Shown here: positions 6,343-12,262 of the stretch, piece after piece
Numbering within the stretch: the first letter of the stretch is position 1
Layout: each line of letters opens with the position of its first letter
Assembly (NCBI GenBank): GCA_000433415.1
Contig: FR890476.1
Location: forward strand, 1 to 12,262
From: Clostridium sp. CAG:448
Lineage (GTDB): Bacteria > Bacillota > Clostridia > Oscillospirales > CAG-272
Length of the DNA: 12,262 bases
Reading direction: 5' to 3'
Translations under genes and position numbers: made by a program
Notes under the pieces: generated by a model
Told to the model about the DNA's origin: nothing
The model's database searches: none
The model's input: only the letters and a program-made list of their open reading frames with translations

Positions 6343-7049
6343 GATTTATCCTCCAGCTCCAAGAACACCTCTTCCAAAGAGTCGTCGCCCTTGACCTCTT
6401 CCATTGTCCCGGAGCGGATCAGCTCGCCGCCCTTGATAATGGCAATCTTATCACAAAGCTTTTCCGCAACCTCCAGTACATGCGTGGAGAAAAAGATGGC
6501 TCCTCCGCGATCACAGACATCACGCATCATCCCCTTGAGCAGGTGCGCCGCCTTCGGATCCAGTCCGACGAACGGTTCGTCCATAATAATCAGTTTGGGA
6601 TCATGCATCCAAGCCGCAATAATTGCCAGTTTCTGACGCATACCATGCGAATAGGCGGCAATGGGCTGTGCAAGATCATTGGTCAATTCAAACAAATCCG
6701 CATACTTCCGGATGCGCTCCTGCCGGACATCGGCAGGGACGGCGAAAATATCTCCGATAAAATTCAGATATTTGATACCGGTCATATATTCGTACAGATC
6801 CGGGTTATCGGGAATATAGGCAAGCACTTTTTTGCACGCAAGTGGCGCACTTTTGATGGACATGCCATCGATCAGAATCTCTCCTTCATCGAATTGCAGG
6901 ATACCGACAACCGCTTTGAGCGTTGTTGTCTTTCCGGCACCGTTGTGTCCGATAAAGCCGTAAATTTCACCCGGACAAATGTGCAGATTCAGATCCTTGA
7001 CGGCGTTTTTCTCTCCGTACCGCTTGGTCAGATGTTCGATTTTTAACAT
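6336..7049 (-). CDS. ABC exporter ATP-binding protein, EcsA/YthP-like
   Basis: This 237-residue ATPase subunit of an ABC-2-like exporter acts at the cytoplasmic face with the coupled permease. It has Walker A GHNGAGKTT (34-42), Walker B LIIMDEP (153-159), D-loop VGLD and H-loop His190 (FFSTH). The signature is YSHGMRQK in place of LSGGQ, and the Q-loop position reads YIPDNPDLYEYMT, without the usual Gln. Both variants are normal in the EcsA/YthP/YtrB-like group and do not imply inactivity. The ATG at 7049 is chosen because GGAGGAG (7064-7058) lies eight bases before it; an upstream in-frame start at 7079 would cover this site. The family includes exporters for peptides and other small compounds. 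No GntR-type or other regulator is next to it. Confidence 0.9.
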   Translation of the reverse strand: MLKIEHLTKRYGEKNAVKDLNLHICPGEIYGFIGHNGAGKTTTLKAVVGILQFDEGEILIDGMSIKSAPLACKKVLAYIPDNPDLYEYMTGIKYLNFIGDIFAVPADVRQERIRKYADLFELTNDLAQPIAAYSHGMRQKLAIIAAWMHDPKLIIMDEPFVGLDPKAAHLLKGMMRDVCDRGGAIFFSTHVLEVAEKLCDKIAIIKGGELIRSGTMEEVKGDDSLEEVFLELEDKSC

Positions 7050-7068
7050 GCGTAAATCTCCTCCATTG

Positions 7069-7079
7069 TTGACAGTCAA
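7069..7079. promoter_or_regulatory. Perfect 11-bp palindrome TTGACAGTCAA in the exporter leader
   Basis: TTGAC-A-GTCAA is symmetric around its central base. It sits in the exporter operon leader about 8-18 bases after the predicted transcription start and just upstream of the ribosome binding site. It could be an operator, but it is short and may be chance. Confidence 0.3.
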
Positions 7080-7093
7080 AATTTATCTACCTT

Positions 7094-7122
7094 ATTATAG
7101 AGGTGCCATTTATTTTTGTCAA
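7094..7122 (-). promoter_or_regulatory. Consensus SigA promoter of the ABC exporter operon
   Basis: On the minus strand TTGACA (7122-7117) and TATAAT (7099-7094) are perfect, with 17 bp between. Transcription should start near 7087, giving a leader of about 38 bases. Confidence 0.9.
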
Positions 7123-7161
7123 TAGAAAATAGGTTGTTTTCGGAAAAAATCAAAAAATCCC

Positions 7162-7190
7162 TTTTCAAACGCCACAAAATATGCTATAAT
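7162..7190 (+). promoter_or_regulatory. Extended -10 promoter of the radical SAM / GH78 operon
   Basis: TATAAT at 7185-7190 is preceded by TGC (extended -10 element). Seventeen bases upstream, TTTTCA (7162-7167) is a weak -35 box with 4 of 6 matches. The start should be near 7197. The promoter diverges from the exporter promoter, the two -10 boxes being about 90 bp apart. Confidence 0.8.
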
Positions 7191-7210
7191 GCAGGAAGTT
7201 TCAGAAAGGG

Positions 7211-7218
7211 AGAGGAGG
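7211..7218 (+). promoter_or_regulatory. Ribosome binding site that fixes the radical SAM TTG start
   Basis: AGAGGAGG ends eight bases before the TTG at 7227. The in-frame GTG at 7218 overlaps this site, and earlier in-frame starts lie upstream of the predicted transcription start. The TTG is therefore preferred. Confidence 0.7.
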
Positions 7219-7226
7219 TGCGGAGC

Positions 7227-8258
7227 TTGCATAAGCGCACGCAAAGGGAAAGCAATCCGTTTCCGTACACGGACTCCAACAAACGGTATTACACCTACGA
7301 TTATTACATGAAGCAAAAGTTCGGCGGAAAATGTGTCCGGATTCCGCTTGACGCGGGCTTTTCCTGCCCGAATATCGACGGCAGATGCGGCACCGGCGGG
7401 TGTATTTATTGCTCCCCCCGCGGAAGCGGTGACTTTGCGCAGCTTTCGTCCCTATCCATCTCCGAGCAGTTCGCAAAGACGCGCGCCATCCTGTCAAACA
7501 AGTGGGATACCACACGGTGTATCGCCTATTTCCAGGCGCATACCAACACCTACGCGCCTGTGCCGTTGCTTCGTCAAAAATATGAGGAAGCCTTGGCGCA
7601 ACCCGGCGTTGTCGGCATGAGCATTGCTACACGTGCCGACTGCCTGCCGGAAGATGTTCTGGCATTGCTCTCCGATATTTCCGAACGCACTGCACTGACC
7701 GTGGAACTTGGACTGCAATCCTCCGATGACCGTACCGCCGAGCGCATTCACCGCGGGCATCGGTATGCCGCGTTTTGCGACGGATATACGGCACTGCGGA
7801 CGCATTGCCCGCGGGTGCGGATCTGCGTTCACCTCATTTTCGGTTTGCCGGGCGAGAGCAGAGAAGAGATGCTCCGGAGCGTCCGGGATGTTGCACTTCT
7901 GATGCCGGATGAGGTCAAGCTGCATTTGCTGCATGTTTTGCGCGGAACCGCGCTTGCCGGAATTTATGAGGCGGGCGGGTATATTCCGATGGAACGGCAG
8001 GATTACATCGATACCGTTACCGACGCGCTGACGCTTCTGCCTCCTACCACCGTGATCGATCGCCTGACCGGCGACGGAATGGCAGACGCACTGCTGGCGC
8101 CGGAATGGAGCAGAAAAAAAGTGACGGTGATCAATGACATTGATAAGCAGCTCTACAGAAAAAACCAATGGCAGGGGATTTATTATCAAAACCCTTTATA
8201 TGATCTATCCAATCTATCCAAAAACGAAAGCGGAGGAAGCACACATGAAACAATTTGA
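7227..8258 (+). CDS. Radical SAM protein, TIGR01212/YhcC family
   Basis: This is a 343-residue cytoplasmic radical SAM enzyme that should bind a [4Fe-4S] cluster and cleave S-adenosylmethionine. The cluster cysteines are Cys47, Cys59 and Cys62 in a CX11CX2C arrangement, within DAGFSCPNIDG and GTGGCIYC, followed by RGSGDF. These segments and the opening YDYYMKQKFGGKCVRIPLD are hallmarks of the YhcC-like TIGR01212 group, whose reaction is not established. Later family segments include AYFQAHTNTYAP, SIATRADCLPEDVL, ELGLQSSDDRTAERIHRGH, LIFGLPGESREEM and KLHLLHVLRGTALA. The start is TTG at 7227, supported by AGAGGAGG. The last 20 or so residues look like a non-conserved extension that runs into the next gene, overlapping it by 14 bp. 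No substrate is implied by the neighbouring GH78 gene beyond co-expression. Confidence 0.9.
   Translation: MHKRTQRESNPFPYTDSNKRYYTYDYYMKQKFGGKCVRIPLDAGFSCPNIDGRCGTGGCIYCSPRGSGDFAQLSSLSISEQFAKTRAILSNKWDTTRCIAYFQAHTNTYAPVPLLRQKYEEALAQPGVVGMSIATRADCLPEDVLALLSDISERTALTVELGLQSSDDRTAERIHRGHRYAAFCDGYTALRTHCPRVRICVHLIFGLPGESREEMLRSVRDVALLMPDEVKLHLLHVLRGTALAGIYEAGGYIPMERQDYIDTVTDALTLLPPTTVIDRLTGDGMADALLAPEWSRKKVTVINDIDKQLYRKNQWQGIYYQNPLYDLSNLSKNESGGSTHETI
8203..8220 (+). repeat. Tandem 9-bp direct repeat in the radical SAM C-terminal tail
   Basis: ATCTATCCA occurs twice in direct succession (8203-8211 and 8212-8220), just upstream of the GH78 ribosome binding site. It lies in the non-conserved tail and is probably a small slippage duplication. 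Confidence 0.6.
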
Positions 8259-10332
8259 AAAATCCGTCTGGATCTGGCGGGAAGGACAGGCGGGCAAGGA
8301 TGAATTTGTCGATTTTGTTGATACGTTTTCCCGGGACGGCGACGCGCCGGTCACCCTGCATATTGCCGCGGATTCCAATTACTCCGTCTGGCTGAACGGG
8401 GAATTGGCAGCATTCGGGCAATACGCGGACTACCCGTTCTACAAGGTCTACGACACTGTTGACCTGACACACCTGTGCCGTCAGGGGCAGAACCGACTGG
8501 CAATTACGGTCTGGTACTACGGGGAAGGGTTTCAGACCTACGCACCCGGAGAAGCGGGACTGATTTACGAAATCCTGTCGGCGGAAACCGTGCTTGCGGC
8601 GTCCACACCGTCCGTTCTCTCGCGGCGTTCACGCGAGTATATCGCCGGCGAGCAGATGAAAATCTCCCCGCAACTCGGTTTTACCTACCATTACGACTGC
8701 AAAGGGGATGACGGGTTCCGCGCGTCGGTTGCGGACGGATTTTTGCCCTCCCGTGCCGTCCCCGGCATTTCACGCGATTTCCATGCACGTCCGAATCAGA
8801 AGCTGAAGCTGGAAGAGCGACTGCCGGTAAAAATCTGCCAGCAGGGACTTTTCCGGTACCCGGACGGAATCGGCAGCGATTACAACGCCGCACAGCAGAT
8901 GCAATATGCTGCGCTCTCTTTCCGTCAGATGTCCGCCCTGTGTCCCACTGCCGCAGACACGCTCTGCGGTGAGGCAGGATACGGGATTTACTGGATCGCC
9001 GATCTCGGGAAAGAGAATACAGGATTTCTTGATCTTGATATTGAGGTTCCGGAGGACTGCCGGATCGACATCGGATACGGCGAGCATCTGGAAGACGGAC
9101 GCTGCAGAACCGATGTCCGGCATTTTGCCTGCCGGATTGAGGCAAAGAAGGGAAGAAACACCTACCTGCACACCTTCCGCAGATTCGGATGCAGATACCT
9201 GCAGTTTTTCGTACATACCACATCCGTTACGATTCACTACGCCGGTCTGCGCCCCACAACCTACCCCTTTACCCTGCAACCCTACAAGACCGGCAACCTT
9301 TTGCGCGATACCATTTATGAGGTCTGCGTCAACACACTGGTGCAGTGCATGCACGAACACTACGAAGACTGCCCCTGGCGTGAGCAGGCGCTCTACGTGA
9401 TGGACTCCAGAAATCAGATGCTTTGCGGCTACTATGCGTTCGGCGAATATGAAGCACCGCGTGCGGCTCTCAAGCTGATCTCCCTCGGTCAGCGCCCGGA
9501 CGGACTTCTGACGATCTGTTACCCGACCGGTCGTGATGCGCCCATCCCTTCCTTTTCTACCATGTACTTTGTGCAGATGTACGAATACATCAAATATGCG
9601 GGAGACATCACCCTTGCACAGGAGTGCTATCCGGTGCTGACCTCGCTGGCGCGCACCTTTACCGACCGGCTCAACCAAGACGGACTGATCCCGTCCTTTG
9701 CCGGCGAGGGTGGATATTGGAATTTCTATGAATGGTCGGACACCATGGCAGGGCGCTTTGACGAACCGGAATCGCATATGGAAGCGCCTCTGAACGCATA
9801 TCTGTCCTTGGCATTGCAGGCAATGGCAAACATCTGTGTGGCGCTTGGCAAAAACGAGGAAGCGGCTGATTACCGTGCATGCGCCGCAAAGCTCAACCGT
9901 GCGATTGCCGCGCACTTCTATCAGGAAAAGGATGGGCTGTTTTTCTCCTTTGACGACCGTGACATGGAAAAATACAGCATGCTGACCAATGCGCTTTGTC
10001 TGCTTTGCGGCGCGGCAGACGGTATTGCGGACAAAACCGTCCTGCTTCGCGTCCTCGCAAGCAACGGAAAAGACAATTGCGGACTTTCGGTAATCCCGAA
10101 TACCCTTTCCATGAATTCCTTCCGTTTTGATGCGCTCCTCAAGGAGGACAGGGAAGCTTACGCACAGATGATTCTGGATGAAATCGACCGTGATTATCTC
10201 TACATGCTCCGTGCGGGTGCCACTTCTTTCTGGGAAACAATCGAGGGCGCCGGCGCCTTTGCGGATGCAGGCAGTCTCTGCCACGGATGGTCTGCTTTGC
10301 CCATTTACTACTACAAAACCCTCTTGTCATAA
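8245..10332 (+). CDS. GH78-type alpha-L-rhamnosidase-like glycoside hydrolase, cytoplasmic
   Basis: This 695-residue enzyme is expected to hydrolyse terminal alpha-L-rhamnosyl or related sugar linkages. An N-terminal beta-sandwich carries the sugar-binding-like motif ADSNYSVWLNG and YDTVDLT. A middle beta domain runs from about 130 to 345. An (alpha/alpha)6-barrel follows from about 345. The catalytic motif EDCPWREQALYVMD places Asp375, Glu380 and Asp387 with the same spacing as the DCPxRE...GD motif of GH78. The late GATSFWETIEG supplies a second acidic residue, Glu664, and CHGWSA supplies His680. It ends soon after that motif, without the C-terminal beta-sandwich of many GH78 enzymes. There is no signal peptide or membrane segment, so it should act inside the cell on imported oligosaccharides or glycosides. 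The ATG at 8245 follows GGAGG (8232-8236) and overlaps the radical SAM gene by 14 bp. The exact sugar specificity is not certain. Confidence 0.82.
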   Translation: MKQFEKSVWIWREGQAGKDEFVDFVDTFSRDGDAPVTLHIAADSNYSVWLNGELAAFGQYADYPFYKVYDTVDLTHLCRQGQNRLAITVWYYGEGFQTYAPGEAGLIYEILSAETVLAASTPSVLSRRSREYIAGEQMKISPQLGFTYHYDCKGDDGFRASVADGFLPSRAVPGISRDFHARPNQKLKLEERLPVKICQQGLFRYPDGIGSDYNAAQQMQYAALSFRQMSALCPTAADTLCGEAGYGIYWIADLGKENTGFLDLDIEVPEDCRIDIGYGEHLEDGRCRTDVRHFACRIEAKKGRNTYLHTFRRFGCRYLQFFVHTTSVTIHYAGLRPTTYPFTLQPYKTGNLLRDTIYEVCVNTLVQCMHEHYEDCPWREQALYVMDSRNQMLCGYYAFGEYEAPRAALKLISLGQRPDGLLTICYPTGRDAPIPSFSTMYFVQMYEYIKYAGDITLAQECYPVLTSLARTFTDRLNQDGLIPSFAGEGGYWNFYEWSDTMAGRFDEPESHMEAPLNAYLSLALQAMANICVALGKNEEAADYRACAAKLNRAIAAHFYQEKDGLFFSFDDRDMEKYSMLTNALCLLCGAADGIADKTVLLRVLASNGKDNCGLSVIPNTLSMNSFRFDALLKEDREAYAQMILDEIDRDYLYMLRAGATSFWETIEGAGAFADAGSLCHGWSALPIYYYKTLLS

Positions 10333-10479
10333 TCGACAGCAGATTATGGCTATTTTCCTGGTCAATTTTTGTCGATATTTGTCAGATAAGATAAATAAGG
10401 AGCGAACAAAAGCCTAACATTTTTCGAAAATTGGGCATAAGAAACAAAACATTTCTTTTCCTTTTGTGTATTTCATCTG
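10333..10479. other. Intergenic stretch without a recognisable gene
   Basis: This AT-rich stretch follows the GH78 stop. It contains a 7-bp inverted repeat ATCGACA/TGTCGAT (10332-10338 and 10370-10376, 31-base loop). It also holds an imperfect hairpin at 10412-10436 (GCCTAA paired with TTGGGC, one G-T pair, inner TTTT/AAAA). Neither is followed by a clear T-run on the plus strand, so no GH78 terminator can be assigned with confidence. An AAGGAG-like sequence near 10398 has no start codon at a suitable distance. Confidence 0.5.
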
Positions 10480-10509
10480 TTTACAAAACGACCCGTGGTA
10501 TGCTATAAT
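10480..10509 (+). promoter_or_regulatory. Extended -10 promoter of the surface protein gene
   Basis: TTTACA at 10480-10485 (5 of 6 to consensus) and TATAAT at 10504-10509 are separated by 18 bp. TGC directly before the -10 adds an extended element. The start should be near 10516, about 40 bases before the ATG. Confidence 0.8.
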
Positions 10510-10555
10510 GTGGATGCGATGGATTCGCAAGTATATTCCAAAAGGAGATTTCAAG

Positions 10556-12208
10556 ATGAAAACAAAACTGACAGCACTTTTCTTGTCGCTGTTCATGCTC
10601 GTGTCTGTAGTTTCCATCCTGTCGACGGTGCCCGTAGGTGCACTGACAGAGGGTGACTGGATTCCGAAGCGCAATGCCAAAGACTACGAGGAAACCGCAG
10701 ACTCTTACAAACCGGCTTCCGGCTACTATTATGACAGCGAGGGATTCCACACTGTAAAGCCGGATACCGCCGGGATTACCCCGTTTACCAATGTTGTAAC
10801 CCGGGATGCATATGATCTGAAGCACAACAATGACACAAAAGGCAACCACATACTTTCAATGAAGTTCCGTATTGATGACTTCTCTTACGGTGGCGAAAAC
10901 GGTGCTGACCACTGGATTGCCATTTCCATCAAGGACCGCCAGGAAGTCGCTCACGGTGATGCAACTTTTGGAGACGGCTTGATTGTTTTGAACCGTGGTG
11001 CAGGTGACGGAAATGCAACTTGCCTGCCTCACCTGGATGTCGCTGGCGATTTCACTCCTGCCGGAACTGCAGGCATCAAGGCAGAGGTTGACAGCAAGGG
11101 ACGCGAAATTTACACGTTCACTTTGGACTATGTTGAAGCAAAGAATGAATGGGTATTTGCCATGAATGGATATACCTTCAGCACCATAACGACTGCGAAT
11201 GGCATTTCATTGGAAGAGGTTTTTAACGGTTTTGAAAAATGCGAGGGCTATGTTGCAGTTACACTGATGTCCAGCGTAAAAGAAGGATCTGCTGCACTCA
11301 CCATTCTGGAGTTCAACGGCGAGGCTCCTTTCGGAGAAGACAGTGCTGAGGCGGAAGCCAATGCCAATACCTTTGCGGAGATCGCAGATCCGAGTACTGT
11401 TGCGCCCAATCAGCCGGCAATTATCTGGGACAGTACACTGACCAGCATTTCAAGACTCAGCGGCGGTGTGGCTGATTTTTCTGTCAATGAGGCAGACCAG
11501 ACTGTCATTATGAAAGCAACCGGATTGAAGCCTTCCATTAACTTCAATCCAAAGAACTCCGTTTCTTACGACGGTAAGGATTTCCCGTGCTTTGCGATGC
11601 TCACACGCAACGTAGCAGACGCGCCTCAGGAAGCTGGTTTTTCGCTCTGGTATGCAGCAGGCGATGTCATGTCCGCAGATGAAAATCATGTTGCAACAGG
11701 TTTGTACTATGACGATGTTGACGCTCTTCCTGATGGTGTAAGCGTAGATGTGGGCGACTGGAATCTCACAATATATGTACTTGATCCCGAAGTGGATGAC
11801 TTTACAGGTCGTATCAATGCGCTTCGTGTTGACCTCGCCGGATTCGATATTTCCGATAATGAAGCATGCACATTCAAGATCGGGTTCTTGGCAATGTTCC
11901 GCAACGCGGAAGAGGCAGCGGCGTATGCAGAGGCTTATGTAAAAGGTCTTGCCGTTGACCCGGACGACACCCATGAGGAAACCAAAGCCGAGACCACAAC
12001 CGATGCCGGCAATACGACAACCGCCGCAGAGGAAGCTACAACCGTGGCAGGAAGCGATAAGGCAGAGGCAACAACCGGTTCCGAAACCAAGAAGACCGAG
12101 ACCACAACCGATGCTGAAAAGAGCAGCGGCTGCGGCAGCGTAATCACCGGATTCTCCGTAATCGCTGTTATCACACTTGGCGCATTTGCGATTCGGAAGA
12201 AAGACTGA
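10556..12208 (+). CDS. Exported surface protein with C-terminal Cys-Gly/TM/basic tail
   Basis: This 550-residue protein of unknown function is probably displayed on the cell surface. Residues 1-29 form a signal peptide (MKTKL, a hydrophobic core, likely cleavage after VGA). Residues about 75-260 look like a first beta-rich sandwich (IDDFSYGG, DHWIAISIKD, IYTFTLDYVEAKNEWVFAMNGYTF). Residues about 285-465 look like a second (VIMKATG, LTIYVLD, GRINALRVDLAGFDIS, FKIGFLAMFRNAEEAAAYAEAY). The end of the second resembles lectin-like domains of clostridial surface proteins. Residues about 470-524 are a Thr/Glu/Ala-rich linker. The end is SGCGS (Cys526), a hydrophobic helix and RKKD, so the protein is likely membrane-anchored with Cys526 just outside the membrane. 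No LPXTG-type motif or catalytic motif is seen. The ATG at 10556 has an AAAGGAG ribosome binding site eight bases upstream, and the gene has its own promoter. Carbohydrate binding is possible but inferred from the fold impression only. Confidence 0.8.
   Translation: MKTKLTALFLSLFMLVSVVSILSTVPVGALTEGDWIPKRNAKDYEETADSYKPASGYYYDSEGFHTVKPDTAGITPFTNVVTRDAYDLKHNNDTKGNHILSMKFRIDDFSYGGENGADHWIAISIKDRQEVAHGDATFGDGLIVLNRGAGDGNATCLPHLDVAGDFTPAGTAGIKAEVDSKGREIYTFTLDYVEAKNEWVFAMNGYTFSTITTANGISLEEVFNGFEKCEGYVAVTLMSSVKEGSAALTILEFNGEAPFGEDSAEAEANANTFAEIADPSTVAPNQPAIIWDSTLTSISRLSGGVADFSVNEADQTVIMKATGLKPSINFNPKNSVSYDGKDFPCFAMLTRNVADAPQEAGFSLWYAAGDVMSADENHVATGLYYDDVDALPDGVSVDVGDWNLTIYVLDPEVDDFTGRINALRVDLAGFDISDNEACTFKIGFLAMFRNAEEAAAYAEAYVKGLAVDPDDTHEETKAETTTDAGNTTTAAEEATTVAGSDKAEATTGSETKKTETTTDAEKSSGCGSVITGFSVIAVITLGAFAIRKKD
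11988..12114 (+). repeat. Perfect 19-bp direct repeat in the Thr-rich linker
   Basis: CCGAGACCACAACCGATGC occurs at 11988-12006 and again at 12096-12114, encoding the repeated ETTTDA segment on both sides of the linker. It points to expansion by internal duplication. Confidence 0.8.
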
Positions 12209-12246
12209 TTTCTCTGATACTTAACGTTATTTGAAAATCAACACGC

Positions 12247-12262
12247 CCGGCTGCAATGCCGG
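12247..12262 (+). terminator. Hairpin after the surface protein gene, cut by the window end
   Basis: CCGGC (12247-12251) pairs with GCCGG (12258-12262) around a 6-base loop, about 40 bases after the stop at 12208. The position fits a rho-independent terminator, but the T-run would lie beyond the window and cannot be seen. Confidence 0.5.

Noticed and set aside
8770..10284. A 504-codon minus-strand frame opposite the GH78 gene.
   Set aside because: It is antisense to a gene with conserved catalytic motifs, has no domain features, and is explained by GC-biased codon use.
10412..10436. Imperfect hairpin after the GH78 gene considered as its terminator.
   Set aside because: It contains unpaired inner bases and is followed on the plus strand by ATAAGAAAC, not a T-run. 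It is noted only within the intergenic entry.
11988..12114. Repeated segments considered as a CRISPR-like or mobile repeat.
   Set aside because: Only two copies occur, they are in frame inside the coding linker, and they encode the same residues, so they are an internal protein repeat.

Overview
The window looks like chromosomal DNA of an anaerobic, low-to-mid GC Firmicute of the class Clostridia, possibly an Oscillospirales-like gut lineage. The evidence is near-consensus SigA promoters (TTGACA-17-TATAAT, twice), strong GGAGG ribosome binding sites with some GTG/TTG starts, an Mbeg1-like (DUF2974) hydrolase of a type common in Clostridia, a lipoprotein with a Thr/Ser/Asp/Glu linker, and a surface protein ending in a Cys-Gly, membrane helix, Arg-Lys-Lys tail. 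No rRNA, tRNA, CRISPR array, transposase or phage gene is visible. The order assignment is inference.

Layout, left to right. (1) 124-1302, plus strand: an Mbeg1-like alpha/beta-hydrolase with its own promoter, converging on and overlapping by 11 bp (2) a four-gene minus-strand operon read from about 4550 to 1292. That operon encodes a Crp/Fnr-family regulator, a lipoprotein solute-binding protein, a permease and a short ATPase, which together make a nitrate/sulfonate/taurine-type ABC importer. Its promoter is perfect consensus, and a 16-bp palindrome in its 5' leader is a candidate autoregulatory operator. (3) A minus-strand pair (7049 to 4741): an EcsA/YthP-like ABC ATPase and a large 533-residue polytopic permease, translationally coupled, with a consensus promoter and a rho-independent terminator at 4632-4673. 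(4) 7227-10332, plus strand: a YhcC-like (TIGR01212) radical SAM protein with a TTG start, overlapping by 14 bp a cytoplasmic GH78-type alpha-L-rhamnosidase-like enzyme. The two genes diverge from pair (3). (5) 10556-12208, plus strand: an exported 550-residue surface protein with two predicted beta-sandwich regions, a Thr-rich linker and a C-terminal Cys-Gly/transmembrane/basic tail. A hairpin cut by the window edge follows it.

Most gene families here are known. The parts most worth a second look are the C-terminal tail of the last protein (a possible sorting or anchoring signal), the regulator-first ABC operon with its leader palindrome, and the truncated GH78 enzyme coupled to a radical SAM gene of uncertain role. 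I found no clear evidence of a wholly new multi-gene system.
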